Below, piece by piece: positions 1 through 9,008 of a stretch of 52,564 nt of DNA. The notes under the pieces were generated by a model. The model had not been told where the DNA came from and ran no database searches. It was given only the letters and a program-made list of their open reading frames with translations. Made by a program: the position numbers and the translations under genes. The stretch's first letter is position 1. Each line of letters begins with the position of its first letter. Origin of the DNA: Solimonas soli DSM 21787 (lineage in GTDB: Bacteria > Pseudomonadota > Gammaproteobacteria > Nevskiales > Nevskiaceae); NCBI RefSeq assembly GCF_000474945.1, contig NZ_KI440840.1, positions 24,074 through 76,637 on the forward strand, written 5' to 3'.

Positions 1-58
1 GGGTGCTGCGGCGCGCGCTGCGGGTGCGGTGCGCGATGCAGGCGCCCACCTCCCCTGA

Positions 59-86
59 CCCCTCCCCCCGCGAGCGGGCGGAGGGG
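59..86. repeat. GC-rich inverted repeat
   Basis: Two 13-nt arms (59-71 and 74-86) are complementary with one mismatch around a GA loop. The arms are C-rich and G-rich respectively, in the same style as the repeat at 8448-8471. It lies just beyond the 3' end of the leftward gene ending at 109, so it could act as a transcription end hairpin, although no T-run is seen. It is probably a member of a dispersed intergenic repeat family of this genome. Confidence 0.5.
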
Positions 87-108
87 ATTGGGTGAAAGAG
101 CGGCGCGC

Positions 109-597
109 CTACGGCGTCTGTCGGGCGAGCAGCGAGGACGGGGCGCGGCAGTAGCCGCTGCTGCCGCCGTCGCCGAGGCCGCTGGCGACGCCGGGCAGGG
201 CGCGGCAGGCCGCCCAGTTGATTTCGTTGTCGAGTGCGACCGTGCCGCGATCGTCGAGCGTCACGGTTTCATGCGCTTCGAGGCGGCGCGTCGCCGCGGG
301 CTTTTCGCCGACCGCGCCGCAGGCGTGCGGATCGCGTCCGCCGTCGGCGATGCAGTACGAGACGACGACGGGATAGTCGCACCGATTGCTCAGGGCAGGC
401 GTCGCCACCATCGACGTCACCAGTGCGCCGCGCTGCCGCACGCCGAGGCTGATGCAATGGCTGGCGCCGAGCGTGACGAGGCGCGGTGCGCTGTCGGCCG
501 ATGCGGCCGTGGCCGGCGGCGCGGCCTGCGCGACGCCGTACAGCAGCAGCGATGCGAGGGCGGCGTATGACAGACGATTCGGGTCGATGTGACGCAT
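109..597 (-). CDS. secreted hypothetical protein
   Basis: A 162-aa protein that I do not recognise. It begins with a basic residue, a hydrophobic stretch and an AQA-A cleavage-like site near residues 21-26, so it is probably exported by Sec. The mature part carries several cysteines (for example in GASHCISLG, SNRCDYP, SYCIADG, PHACGAVG, WAACRAL and SGYCRAP), enough for disulfides in the periplasm. The start is supported by a GAGGAG sequence about 8 nt upstream of the ATG. Codon use is strongly GC-rich like the neighbours. No function can be assigned. Confidence 0.6.
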   Translation of the reverse strand: MRHIDPNRLSYAALASLLLYGVAQAAPPATAASADSAPRLVTLGASHCISLGVRQRGALVTSMVATPALSNRCDYPVVVSYCIADGGRDPHACGAVGEKPAATRRLEAHETVTLDDRGTVALDNEINWAACRALPGVASGLGDGGSSGYCRAPSSLLARQTP

Positions 598-793
598 GAT
601 GCTTCTCCTCGTGATGGGCTTGAGCCAGCGTCCGCCGCGCGTCGCCCGGGGGGCGGAGCACGTCGAGCGTCGAGCGGGCTTCCGGCAAGGTGCTTGGCCT
701 TGCCAGGGTCAGATGCACGGGAAGCGGAATCGGTTTACAGCGCCTCGCGCAGGCGTCGTGACGCCGCGATGACGCGAGGCGCGGCAACGCTCG

Positions 794-1939
794 CTAGCAG
801 ATGCCCGCGGCCTTCAGCGCGGCATGGCCGTCGTCGTCGATGCCGAGCGCGGCGAGCAGCGCGCGCGTGTCGGCGCCGAGCGATGGCGAAGGCACGCTGC
901 TGGCCGGCTGCGCATCGCGGAAGCGCAGCGGCTGCGTGATCGCCGGCTTGCCGTCGATCTCTTCGACCAGTCCGCGCGCGCGCACCTGTTCGTTGGCGAG
1001 CGCCTCTTCGAGCGTGTACAGGCCGCTCGCGCAGGCGTCGGCCGGTGCGAGCAGCCGTTCCCAGGCGTCGCGCGTGCGCGTCCTGAACAGGGCCGCGGTC
1101 GCGGCGCGCGCCGCCGCCGTTTCCGCGCCCGGTGCCGGCAGGCGCCCGCCGAGCTCCGGCTGGCCGGCGGCGGCGCAGAACGCCGCCCAGAACTTCGGCT
1201 CGAGCGCGCCGAGCGCGAACCACTTGCCGTCGGCGCATTCGTAGAGGCTGTAGTTCGGCAGCGCGCCGGTCAGCATGTCGTGTCCCGGCGGCTGCGTGCG
1301 GCCGGTGCTGCGCAGGGTGGCGAGCGCGGCGACCTGCAGCGCCAGCGTGCCGTCGAGCATGGCGCTGTCGACGAAGCAGCCGTGGCCCGAGGCGCGCGCG
1401 CCGTGCACGGCGGCGAGGATGCCGATCGCGCAGGTCAGCGCGCCGCCGGCCAGATCGGCGAGCTGCGTGTTGGCGAGCGCCGGTCCGTGCGCGTTGCCGT
1501 TCTGCTCGAGCGCGCCGGCGTAGGCGCAGTAGTTCATGTCGTGCCCGGCGCGGTCGCGGTACGGGCCGCTCTGCCCGTAGCCGGTGAGCGCCGCGTAGAC
1601 GAGGCGCGGGTTGATCGCCTTCAGGGTTTCGTAGCCGCAGCCGAGGCGATCCATCACGCCCGGCCGGAACGATTCGATGATCACGTCCGCATCGGCGACG
1701 AGGCGATGCAACAGCGCCACGCCCTGCGGCCGGCGCAGATCGAGCGTCAGCGAGCGCTTGTTGCGGTTGACCAGCGCGAACAGTTCGGCCGACAGCGCGC
1801 GCGTGTAGTCGCCGCCGTTCGGCTCCTCGATCTTGATCACCTCGGCGCCGAGCTGCGCGAGATACAGCGTGCAGAACGGGCCGGGCAGGAGGCGCGAGAC
1901 GTCGATGACTTTGAGGCCGGCGAGGAGGGGGTTGGTCAT
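794..1939 (-). CDS. CaiB/BaiF family (class III) CoA-transferase
   Basis: A 381-aa protein of the class III CoA-transferase family, which moves CoA between carboxylic acids (formyl-CoA transferase, carnitine CoA-transferase and alpha-methylacyl-CoA racemase relatives). The N-terminus has the family's DVSRLLPGPFCT and AEVIKIE segments, followed by RNKRSLTLDLR and the ALTGYGQSGPY stretch near the middle. The usual small domain follows with GHDMLTGALPNYSLYE. The ATG at 1939 is chosen over an in-frame upstream ATG because homology to the family begins right there. It lies 70 nt downstream of an alpha/beta hydrolase gene on the same strand and may be co-transcribed with it. The substrate cannot be told from sequence alone; racemase activity is an alternative. 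Confidence 0.85.
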   Translation of the reverse strand: MTNPLLAGLKVIDVSRLLPGPFCTLYLAQLGAEVIKIEEPNGGDYTRALSAELFALVNRNKRSLTLDLRRPQGVALLHRLVADADVIIESFRPGVMDRLGCGYETLKAINPRLVYAALTGYGQSGPYRDRAGHDMNYCAYAGALEQNGNAHGPALANTQLADLAGGALTCAIGILAAVHGARASGHGCFVDSAMLDGTLALQVAALATLRSTGRTQPPGHDMLTGALPNYSLYECADGKWFALGALEPKFWAAFCAAAGQPELGGRLPAPGAETAAARAATAALFRTRTRDAWERLLAPADACASGLYTLEEALANEQVRARGLVEEIDGKPAITQPLRFRDAQPASSVPSPSLGADTRALLAALGIDDDGHAALKAAGIC

Positions 1940-2009
1940 GGTGCGTGTGACGACGAAAGACGTGGGTGACGGATGGTGCTTGCGCCGGCGCGGCGCGGCC
2001 GGGCCATGG

Positions 2010-2822
2010 TCATGGCGAGGCCAGAAAATCCAGCACCGCCGCATTGAACGGGATCGGCGCGGCGAGGTTCATCGCGTGGCGCGCGCCGGCGATCGTCACG
2101 CGGCGGCTGCCGTCGATGTGCTGGTGCAGAAGGTCGAGCAGCTGCGGGAACGGCGGCGGCGACAGGGCGCCGCCGATGAGCAGCGTCGGCGTTTTCAGGG
2201 CCCGCAGCTGCGCGCGCGAGAAACCCATGCGCTGTTCGCGCACCTGGCCGAGCAGGGTGCGCGCGTTGTCGCGCGCCATGCGCTTGAAGCTGCCGACCAT
2301 GTGCTGCCACAGCGGCGCGCCGCTGACGCCGTCGATGAACAGCGCCAGGCCGCCGTCGATGTCGCCGGCCGCGATGCGCTGCGCCGCTTCGGCGAGCCGC
2401 GACGACGAGACCGGCGCGAGGCCGGCGCACTCCGGTGCGAGCGTCGGGTCCGGCGTGCCGCCCGGCTCGGCGAGAATCAGGCGGCGCACGCGGCCGGGCG
2501 CGCGCAGGGCGACGAGGAAGGCGATGTAGCCGCCGCGCGAGTGGCCGAGCAGATCGACCGGGCCGGCGTCGAGCGCGTCGATGAAGGCGATCGTGTCCTG
2601 CACGTGCTGCTCGATGCTGTAGCCCTCGCCGCCGCCGTCCCAGGCTTCCGGCCAGCAGTGGCGCAGGCTGACGGCGATGGCCCGTCGGCGCGCCGCGAAC
2701 GGCGCCATCTGCGGGTGCCAGTAGCGGTAGTCGCAGAGCGAGCCGTGGATCATCAGCAGCGGCGTGCCGCTGCCGGCCTCGGCGTAGGCGAGATCGTAGT
2801 CGTTGATGCGCAGGGAAGGCAT
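2010..2822 (-). CDS. alpha/beta-hydrolase
   Basis: A 270-aa single-domain alpha/beta-hydrolase. The oxyanion-hole region MIHGSLCDYRYW is near residues 24-35, the nucleophile elbow GHSRGG puts the serine at residue 95, and the C-terminal GARHAMN supplies the probable catalytic histidine. The order and length fit small esterases or C-C bond hydrolases. There is no signal peptide, so it is probably cytoplasmic. It precedes the class III CoA-transferase gene on the same strand, so the pair may act on a shared acyl or ester substrate; that is inference. The exact substrate is unknown. Confidence 0.85.
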   Translation of the reverse strand: MPSLRINDYDLAYAEAGSGTPLLMIHGSLCDYRYWHPQMAPFAARRRAIAVSLRHCWPEAWDGGGEGYSIEQHVQDTIAFIDALDAGPVDLLGHSRGGYIAFLVALRAPGRVRRLILAEPGGTPDPTLAPECAGLAPVSSSRLAEAAQRIAAGDIDGGLALFIDGVSGAPLWQHMVGSFKRMARDNARTLLGQVREQRMGFSRAQLRALKTPTLLIGGALSPPPFPQLLDLLHQHIDGSRRVTIAGARHAMNLAAPIPFNAAVLDFLASP

Positions 2823-2922
2823 GCGCCTATTGTGCCGCGATCGCCGCGACCCGCGGCGCGGGGTCCGGCATGGTCTGTGCGGCGCACGGCCGTGGCACGA
2901 AAGCCGCGCACGGCGCGACCGG

Positions 2923-3255
2923 ATGATTCAGGAGATCGGCGACGGCTGCATCTGCGGCGATCCGCGCGGCGGCGACAGCATCGAGTTCTCCGGCACCTGC
3001 AGCGGCGACGGCCACTTCAACGGCCACATGGTCGGCCTGCTGACCATCGCCAGCGCCCAGGCCTACACCGTGAGCGCCGGCACCGGCGGCGCCGCCAGCG
3101 ACAAGGGCGCGGCGCCGATGCAGGTCAGCGGCAAGATCGATGCGCACTGGGTCAGCGACGGTTGCGGTGACGTGAAGCCCGTCGACGGAGACGCGACGCG
3201 GGCGTGGCCGGGCGAGGAGATCGTCCCCCGGCTTGGACGCCGGCGGCGGCCGTGA
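2923..3255 (+). pseudogene. possible truncated DUF3617-like secreted protein fragment
   Basis: An open stretch reads MIQEIGDGCICGD, then SIEFSGTCSGDGHFNG and MQVSGKIDAHWVSDGCGDV. The spaced cysteines and the closing Gly-Lys/Cys-Gly pattern resemble the C-terminal half of DUF3617-type periplasmic proteins. No signal peptide or plausible N-terminal half is found in the same frame, and the tail after residue 90 turns into arginine-rich low-information sequence. I read it as a remnant or frameshifted gene; a chance open frame in GC-rich DNA is the alternative. The rest of the 2823-3291 interval shows nothing recognisable. Confidence 0.3.
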
Positions 3256-3291
3256 CACACTCGGACAGTCACTCGGGGAAGGGGAATGGTC

Positions 3292-3855
3292 ATGATGACG
3301 TCGCTCGCATCGCTGTGGTTGCCGATACTCGTGTCCGCCGTCGGCGTGTTCATCGCCAGCAGTCTCGTGCACATGGTTTTCAAGTGGCACAACGCGGACT
3401 ACCGCAAGCTGCCGAACGAGGACGAGGTCGCCGCCGCGCTGCGCAGGCAGGCCCTGCCGCCGGGCCAGTACACCGTGCCGCACTGCGTGGAAATGAAGGA
3501 CATGCAGTCGCCGGAGATGCAGAAGAAGTTCGTCGAAGGCCCGGTCGGCTTCATCACCCTGCGTCCGAACGGCCTGCCGAACATGGGCAAGCATCTCGGC
3601 CTGTGGTTCGCGCTGACGCTGTTCGTGTCCCTGCTCGCCGCGCTCGCCGCCGGCGTCGCGCTGCCGATCGGCGCGGTCAAGGAGCCGGTGTTCGATGTCA
3701 CCTTCCTGCTCGCCTTCGCCGCCTATGGCTGCGGTGCCGTCAGCGACGGCATCTGGATGGGCCGGCCGTGGAAGGCCGTCGCCAAGGATCTGCTCGACGC
3801 CTTCATCTACGCCGCGGTCACCGGCGTGGCCTTCGCGCTGCTCTGGCCGCGCTGA
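3292..3855 (+). CDS. hypothetical inner-membrane protein
   Basis: A 187-aa protein with a hydrophobic N-terminal segment (about residues 5-25), a hydrophilic region of about 90 residues, then three more hydrophobic segments towards the C-terminus, ending TGVAFALLWPR. This gives a four-helix membrane protein with one larger soluble loop. The loop has conserved-looking QALPPGQYTVPHCVEM and EGPVGFITLRPNG stretches, which I associate with uncharacterised proteobacterial membrane proteins but cannot name. Two nearby in-frame ATGs exist (3286 and 3292); 3292 has the better distance to the GGGGAAGGGG ribosome-binding stretch. It converges tail to tail with the hybrid kinase gene. Confidence 0.7.
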   Translation: MMTSLASLWLPILVSAVGVFIASSLVHMVFKWHNADYRKLPNEDEVAAALRRQALPPGQYTVPHCVEMKDMQSPEMQKKFVEGPVGFITLRPNGLPNMGKHLGLWFALTLFVSLLAALAAGVALPIGAVKEPVFDVTFLLAFAAYGCGAVSDGIWMGRPWKAVAKDLLDAFIYAAVTGVAFALLWPR

Positions 3856-3870
3856 GCGGCGCGGCCAGCT

Positions 3871-5805
3871 TCAGGCGACCGGCGAGCCGAGCACGTCGGC
3901 GATGGTCAGCTGCAGGGTGTCGAGATCGACCGGCTTGACGAGGTGGGCGACGCAGCCGACGGCGGCCGAGGCCTCGCGGTCCTGAACGGCGCCGAAGCCG
4001 CTGAGCGCGATGCAGGGCAGGTCCAGCTCGCGCGGCAGTGACAGGCCGCTGCCATCGGGCAGGTCGATGTCGGCGATCATCAGATCGAAGCGCTGCGCGC
4101 GCGCCGCCGCGCGCGCCTCGGCGCACGATCCGGCGCGCACCACGCTGTGGCCGTCGAACTCCAGCGCCACCTTCAGTGCCTCGCCGGCGTCCTCGTTGTC
4201 CTCGACCAGCAGCAGGCGCGCCTGCGTGCGCGGCGCGGGCGAGGCGGCGACCGGCGCCGGCGCGGCGGCCGCCATCAGCGGCAGGCGCAGCGTGAAGGTG
4301 GCGCCGCGGCCGATGCCGTCGCTGGCCGCGCTCAGGCTGCCGCCGTGCTGGTCGACGATGCCGCGCGCGATCGACAGGCCGAGCCCGAGTCCGCCGAAGC
4401 GCCGCGAGACTTCGCTGTCGACCTGCTCGAAGGGCTCGAAGATGCGCGGCAACGCGCTCGCGTCGATGCCGATGCCGGTGTCGATGCAGCGCAGCTCGAA
4501 GGCCGATGCGACGATCGCCGTGCGTATCTCGATGCGTCCGCGCACCGGCGTGAACTTCACGGCGTTGCGCAGCAGGTTCCAGATCACCTGCTGCAGGCGC
4601 GCCGAGTCGGCCCACACCGTCGCTTCGCGTTCGTCGAGCGCGACGACCAGTTCGAGCATCTTCTCGTCGAGCTCGGCGCCGAGCATCTGCACGACCTCGT
4701 GCAGCAGGCGGTGCACGACGACCGGCTCCTTGCGCAGCACGAGCTTGCCGGCCGCCAGCGTCGTCAGGTCGAGCAGGTCCTCGATCAGGCGCGCCTCCAG
4801 CTCGACGTTGCGCGCGATCATCGGCAGCAGGTGCGCATAGCGCTCGGGCACGGTCGCCGCGCGCTGCAGCACCGGGATCGCCGCCGAGATCGGCGCCAGC
4901 GGCGTGCGCAGCTCGTGCGAGAGCACGGCGATGAAGCGGTCCTTGGCGTGGTTGGCGCGCTCCGCTTCCTCCTTGGCGACGCGCAGCTGCTGGGCGGCGT
5001 CGTGCATGGCGGTGCTGTCGTGCACCACCTTGCAGAAGCCGCCGAGGACGCCGTCGTCGTCCGGCAGCGGCACCACGGTGCCCTGCGCCCGGAAGCGCGT
5101 GCCGTCGGCGCGCAGCATCCAGCGCGAGTCCCCGGCGCGACCGCGTTCGGCCGCCATGCGCAGCTCGGCGCCGAACACGTCGGCGGCGCGATCCTCGGCG
5201 GTGAACAGCAGCTCGGCGCGGCGCCCGAGGACGGCGTCGGCGGCATGGCCGAAGATCAGCCGCGCCGCGCGGTTCCAGCTCAGGATCGTGCCCTGCGCGT
5301 CGAGCAGGATCACCGCATAGTCCTGCAGCGCGTCGACCACGCGCGCGAACACCGCGTCCGCCTCGCGCGCCTGCCGTTCGGCGTCCTGGCGGGCACGGCG
5401 CTCGCGCGCCTCGGCGAGCGCGCGGTCGATGACCAGCGCCAGGCGTTCGAGGCGGCCCTTGCTCACGTAGTCGGTGGCGCCGCGGCGCAGCAGCTCGACG
5501 GCATTGTCCTCGCCGATGACGCCGGAGACGAAGATGAACGGCACCTCGGGCGCCAGCGCGCGGGCGATCTTCAGCGCCTCGCTGCCGGTGAAGCCCGGCA
5601 GCTCGTAGTCGGAGAGAATGAGATCGACGCGCTGCGTGCGCAGGCACGCCGTGAAAGCGGCCTCGCCCGACACGCAGGCGAGGCTGGCGCGCGGATGCGA
5701 GCGGCGCAGCGCCATCTGCAGCAGCTCGGCGTCGAAGCCGGAATCCTCCAGCAGCAGCACGCGCAGCGCGCCGTCGTCACCGGCACGCGGCGAATCAGCC
5801 GACAT
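3871..5805 (-). CDS. hybrid histidine kinase (REC-PAS-HisKA-HATPase-REC)
   Basis: A 644-aa soluble sensor kinase. An N-terminal receiver domain has the phosphoacceptor Asp66 in [14 protein letters not shown] domain follows at about 150-270, then the HisKA dimerisation helix with His297 in [13 protein letters not shown]. The HATPase domain has N-box RNAVKF, G1 DTGIGID, F-box [10 protein letters not shown] and G2 [12 protein letters not shown] second receiver follows at about 525-640 with IADIDLPDG. No transmembrane helix is visible, so it senses a cytoplasmic signal or is fed by another kinase through its first receiver. Its start overlaps the last 11 nt of the upstream response regulator gene, so the two are translationally coupled. 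The signal is unknown. Confidence 0.92.
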   Translation of the reverse strand: MSADSPRAGDDGALRVLLLEDSGFDAELLQMALRRSHPRASLACVSGEAAFTACLRTQRVDLILSDYELPGFTGSEALKIARALAPEVPFIFVSGVIGEDNAVELLRRGATDYVSKGRLERLALVIDRALAEARERRARQDAERQAREADAVFARVVDALQDYAVILLDAQGTILSWNRAARLIFGHAADAVLGRRAELLFTAEDRAADVFGAELRMAAERGRAGDSRWMLRADGTRFRAQGTVVPLPDDDGVLGGFCKVVHDSTAMHDAAQQLRVAKEEAERANHAKDRFIAVLSHELRTPLAPISAAIPVLQRAATVPERYAHLLPMIARNVELEARLIEDLLDLTTLAAGKLVLRKEPVVVHRLLHEVVQMLGAELDEKMLELVVALDEREATVWADSARLQQVIWNLLRNAVKFTPVRGRIEIRTAIVASAFELRCIDTGIGIDASALPRIFEPFEQVDSEVSRRFGGLGLGLSIARGIVDQHGGSLSAASDGIGRGATFTLRLPLMAAAAPAPVAASPAPRTQARLLLVEDNEDAGEALKVALEFDGHSVVRAGSCAEARAAARAQRFDLMIADIDLPDGSGLSLPRELDLPCIALSGFGAVQDREASAAVGCVAHLVKPVDLDTLQLTIADVLGSPVA

Positions 5806-6253
5806 GGCGGCGGCCCTTGACGCTGCCGGGCGGCGGCTCGTTGAGCACGGCCCAGAACACGCCGAGGTCCGCGATCGCGGTGATGAACTGCTTGAGCTCG
5901 ACCGGCTTGACCACGTAGGCGTTGACGCCGAGCGAATAGCTGCGCAGCACGTCCGACTCCGCCTCCGAGCTGGTCAGCATCACCACCGGCACCGCGCGCA
6001 GCTGCGGATGGCCGCGCACCGCTTCCGGCACTTCGAGACCGTTGACCTTCGGCAGCTTGAGATCGAGCAGGATCACCGCCGGATGGCCTTCGAGTCGGCC
6101 GGCGCACGGACCCTCGCGACGCAGAGAGTCGAGCGCCTGCGCGGCGTCGCGCACGGTGACGGGGTCGTTGCCGGGCTGGCTGCGTTCCAGCGCGAGCAGG
6201 GTCGGCTCGAGATCGCGCGCATCGTCTTCGACCAGCAGTATCGGTTTCAACAT
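5795..6253 (-). CDS. single-domain response regulator (Rcp1-like)
   Basis: A 152-aa stand-alone receiver domain without an output domain. Acidic residues at LLVEDDARD, phosphoacceptor Asp64 in [13 protein letters not shown], the conserved MLTSSEAE strand and the VVKPVE lysine are all present. It resembles the Rcp1-type regulators that partner phytochrome-like histidine kinases. That fits its position directly behind a decayed kinase gene of just that type, whose ancestral stop would overlap this gene's start. It overlaps the following hybrid kinase by 11 nt, so it may now pass phosphate to or from that protein. Confidence 0.9.
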   Translation of the reverse strand: MLKPILLVEDDARDLEPTLLALERSQPGNDPVTVRDAAQALDSLRREGPCAGRLEGHPAVILLDLKLPKVNGLEVPEAVRGHPQLRAVPVVMLTSSEAESDVLRSYSLGVNAYVVKPVELKQFITAIADLGVFWAVLNEPPPGSVKGRRHVG

Positions 6254-6930
6254 TGCACATCCTTGCCGCGTTGCGGCACCGCGAAGCCAGACGTTGCCCC
6301 CGATCCTTGATGCCCTCCGCCCACACCGAGCCGCCGTGGCGGTCGACGATGCGCCACACCTTGGCGAGCCCGATGCCGGTGCCTTCGAATTCCTCGGCCT
6401 GATGCAGGCGCTGGAAAACAGCGGACAGCTTGTCCATCTACTTCTGCTCGAAGCCGGCGCCGTTGTCGCTGATCTGCAGGCCGACGGCGCCGGGGCGCAC
6501 CACCGCCGTGATGCGCACCTGCGGCGCGCCGCGCGTGCGGCTGTACTTCATGGCGTTCGACAGCAGATTGCGCGTCGCCGCCTGCAGCAGGAAGGCGTCG
6601 CCCCACAGCGGCGGCAGCGGCTCCGCAATGTGCCAGTTCACCCGGCATGCACCGGCGAGCGACTGCAGCTCGGCGATCGGCTCCTCGATCATCTCCTGCG
6701 TGCCGATCTCGACCTTGTGCAGCCTTCACCTGATGCAGATGCCGGCGCGAGCGCTCGCCGAGCGCGTCGCCGTCGGCCTCGGGCACCCGACCGGGGAAGC
6801 CGGCGATGGGGCGCGACGGCGCGCGCAGATCGTGCGAGACGGTGTACGAGAACGCCTCGAGCTCGCGGTTGATGTGCCCGCGCAGGGCGGCCAGCGTGGA
6901 TTCGTCTCGCGGTTCGGGTTGGCGGTCCAT
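6247..6930 (-). pseudogene. decayed phytochrome-type histidine kinase
   Basis: Pieces of one histidine kinase are spread over three frames. The H-box FSYTVSHDLRAP (histidine codon near 6834) is followed by a break near 6720-6745, where about 25 family residues are missing and the frame changes. The N- and G1-box part then reads RNLLSNAMKYS and ISDNGAGFEQK and ends in TAG at 6438-6440, exactly where relatives have a tyrosine. After the stop, the same frame continues [19 protein letters not shown] with G2 box GTGIGLA. A final shift lies in the five-G run on the minus strand at 6297-6301: adding one G restores a normal GAT-start C-terminus ending at 6247. No sensory domains remain upstream. I judge it non-functional. 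Confidence 0.8.
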
Positions 6931-7139
6931 GCCTCGACGCCCTCCATGTGCATGCAAGAAAAACGATTGTCCCGGAACCAGACGGCATATTTCATGAACA
7001 GCGCCGTACTGCCGCCGTTCAGCCGCGATATGGTTGGCGCGCGGCGGCGGCTCGCAGCACGGCTTTGTCGATTTCGCCTGGCGCCGTTCGACGTCGAACA
7101 GGCGCCGGACAGCGGCGTGCCATGAGGGAGGAGCGGGAC

Positions 7140-8408
7140 ATGAAGGACGCGATCGAAGTGGCGAGGCCGGCCGGCGCGCGCATGACGACGGCACGCTACG
7201 GCTGGGTGATCGTCGCCGCCGGCGCCCTCATCACCTGCGTCGCATTCGGCGCGATGTTCTCGCTCGCCGTCTTCCTGCAGCCGGTGGCCGAGACCACCGG
7301 CTGGTCGCGCGCCGGCATTTCCGGCGCGATGACGATGGATTTCCTTGCCATGGGCGTCGCCGGCTTTTTCTGGGGCGGGCTCAGCGACCGCTTCGGCGCG
7401 CGCGTCATCGTCCTGTGCGGCACCGCCCTGCTCGGCGTGGGCCTGGCGCTGGCCAGCCGCGCGCAGAGCCTGCTCGAATTCCAGCTCTGCCACGGCGTGC
7501 TCGTCGGCGTCGCCGCCGGCAGTTTCTTCGCGCCGCTGATGGCGACCGTGTCCTCGTGGTTCGAGGCGAACCGCGGCCTTGCCGTGGCGCTCGTCTCCGC
7601 CGGCGTCGGCGTCGCGCCGCTGACGATGTCGCCGTTCGCCGCCTGGCTGATCACGCACACGGACTGGCGCCACGCGCAGCAGATCATCGCCGCGCTGGCG
7701 ACGCTGCTCCTGCTGCCGGCAGCCTTGCTGGTCCGCACGCGGCCCGTGCTCGCGGCATCCACGCCGGGCAGCGCGCAGGACGCCGCCGCCACGGGCAGTT
7801 CCGGGGCCACCAGCGTCGGGCGCGCGCTGCGCACACCGCACTTCGTCGTGCTCGCCACCATGTTCTTCTGCTGCTGCGCCGCGCACGCCGGGCCGATCTT
7901 CCACACCGTGAGCTATGCCATCGGCTGCGGCCTGCCGACCATGGCGGCGGTGACCGTCTACAGCGTCGAAGGCCTCGCCGGCCTCGGCGGCCGCGTGCTG
8001 TTCGGCATGCTCGCCGACCGCATCGGCGCCAAGCCCGCGCTGATCACCGGCCTCGCCGTGCAGGCCGTCGCCGCCGGCACCTACATGCTGGCGCGCGATC
8101 TCGGCAGCTTCTATCTGATCGCCACCATCTTCGGCGCCGCCTACGGCGGCACCATGCCGCTCTACGCGCTGCTGATCCGCGATTACTTCGGCGCACGCAT
8201 GATGGGCGCCCTGCTCGGCGCCGCCAGCATGGTTTCCAGCCTCGGCATGGCGCTCGGACCCGCAGTCGGCGGCTGGATCTTCGACCACTACCACCGCTAC
8301 GAAGGCCTGTATGCCGGCTCCGCCGCGATCGGCATCGCCGCCGTCGTCATCGCGCTGCTGCTGCCGCCGCTACGTCACAAGCCGGCGCGGGCGGCAACTG
8401 CCGCCTGA
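7140..8408 (+). CDS. MFS transporter (oxalate/formate antiporter-like)
   Basis: A 422-aa major facilitator superfamily carrier with about twelve hydrophobic segments. After the second helix it has the family's loop motif as GGLSDRFGARV, and the second half repeats it as GMLADRIGAKP. The overall pattern resembles the monocarboxylate or oxalate/formate antiporter branch, but the substrate is not determinable. The ATG at 7140 is preceded by GGAGG at an ideal distance; an in-frame ATG at 7122 is less well placed. It is divergent from the decayed kinase. By hand count only 3 of the first 50 codons end in A or T, which represents the host style of the left flank. Confidence 0.85.
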   Translation: MKDAIEVARPAGARMTTARYGWVIVAAGALITCVAFGAMFSLAVFLQPVAETTGWSRAGISGAMTMDFLAMGVAGFFWGGLSDRFGARVIVLCGTALLGVGLALASRAQSLLEFQLCHGVLVGVAAGSFFAPLMATVSSWFEANRGLAVALVSAGVGVAPLTMSPFAAWLITHTDWRHAQQIIAALATLLLLPAALLVRTRPVLAASTPGSAQDAAATGSSGATSVGRALRTPHFVVLATMFFCCCAAHAGPIFHTVSYAIGCGLPTMAAVTVYSVEGLAGLGGRVLFGMLADRIGAKPALITGLAVQAVAAGTYMLARDLGSFYLIATIFGAAYGGTMPLYALLIRDYFGARMMGALLGAASMVSSLGMALGPAVGGWIFDHYHRYEGLYAGSAAIGIAAVVIALLLPPLRHKPARAATAA

Positions 8409-8447
8409 AGCTCGCGCAATCGTGCCCCAAATCCTTCAAATCGCGTC

Positions 8448-8471
8448 CCCTCTCCCGCCAGCGGGAGAGGG
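8448..8471. repeat. palindromic intergenic repeat
   Basis: Two perfect 11-nt arms (8448-8458 and 8461-8471) flank a CA loop; the arm is CCCTCTCCCGC. It is followed by further GGGGAGAGGG sequence. This kind of element is known as an abundant dispersed intergenic palindrome in several GC-rich proteobacteria. It sits between the MFS gene and the hopJ-like gene and could also end transcription, though no T-run follows. Confidence 0.7.
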
Positions 8472-8529
8472 CCGGGGAGAGGGCGGCGCAGTGCCGGCTA
8501 AACTGCGCGCCCTTTCCCAGGAACCCGCA

Positions 8530-8877
8530 ATGTCCGTCGAAGCCTTCCTCAAACGCCTGCGCGAAACGCCGAACGAAATCGAATTCGCCGACACCATCGC
8601 GGTGATCGACGCCGCCTACGACGACACCCCCACGGCTTTCCGCAACGGCGACGTCCACAACGAAGCCGGCCAGAATGCCGGCTCCTGCAAGCTGCTGTCG
8701 TTCGCCAAGCTGCACGGACTGAGCGAAACCGAAACGCTGGCCTGCTTCGGCAGGTTCTACCGCGAAGACGTGCTGAAGAATCCGCATGGCACCGACCACC
8801 AGAACATTCGCAATTTCATGCGGACTGGGTGGGGCGGGGTGCTATTCGAAGGGCAAGCGCTCAAAGCTCGGCGCTGA
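8530..8877 (+). CDS. HopJ type III effector family protein
   Basis: A 115-aa protein of the HopJ family (named after HopPmaJ of Pseudomonas syringae), widespread as a small housekeeping-like protein in non-pathogens. Family features seen are FLKRLRETPNEIEFADT at the N-terminus, FRNGDVHNEAGQNAGSCK, the ACFGRFYREDV stretch and the closing NFMRTGWGGVLFEG. There is no type III secretion gene in the window, so an effector role is unlikely. It is the last gene of the GC-rich left flank before the composition shifts. The ATG at 8530 begins exactly at the family start. Confidence 0.9.
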   Translation: MSVEAFLKRLRETPNEIEFADTIAVIDAAYDDTPTAFRNGDVHNEAGQNAGSCKLLSFAKLHGLSETETLACFGRFYREDVLKNPHGTDHQNIRNFMRTGWGGVLFEGQALKARR

Positions 8878-8910
8878 GCTGCGTCGCACGCTCGCGGCTT
8901 GATGCCCGTC

Positions 8911-8930
8911 ATGCCCGCGAAAGCGGGCAT
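8911..8930. repeat. dispersed palindrome (ATGCCCGC arms)
   Basis: The arms ATGCCCGC and GCGGGCAT pair perfectly around a GAAA tetraloop, with GATGCCCGTC before and CCAG after. This is a recognisable dispersed intergenic repeat type in many GC-rich proteobacteria. Translated by chance it gives the familiar DARFRGHDG string, which should not be taken as a protein. Confidence 0.75.
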
Positions 8931-8986
8931 CCAGCGATCGGGCGTCGCAGGCGGGAGCGGTTCTCAGAAATGGTTCTTCGTAGCAG

Positions 8987-9008
8987 TCGCGCGCAGGAAC
9001 GCGCGCGA
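8987..9008. repeat. perfect 8-bp inverted repeat
   Basis: The arms TCGCGCGC (8987-8994) and GCGCGCGA (9001-9008) are exact reverse complements with a 6-nt loop. No T-run follows on either strand, so it is not a classical terminator. It lies in the boundary region in front of the flavoprotein gene. Confidence 0.55.

Noticed and set aside
4147-5820. 557-codon plus-strand open frame opposite the hybrid kinase
   Set aside because: Long antisense frames are common in GC-rich DNA; the minus strand has a complete hybrid kinase with all motifs.
8530-8877. Type III secretion effector role for the HopJ-like protein
   Set aside because: No secretion genes are nearby, and the family is widespread in non-pathogenic bacteria.
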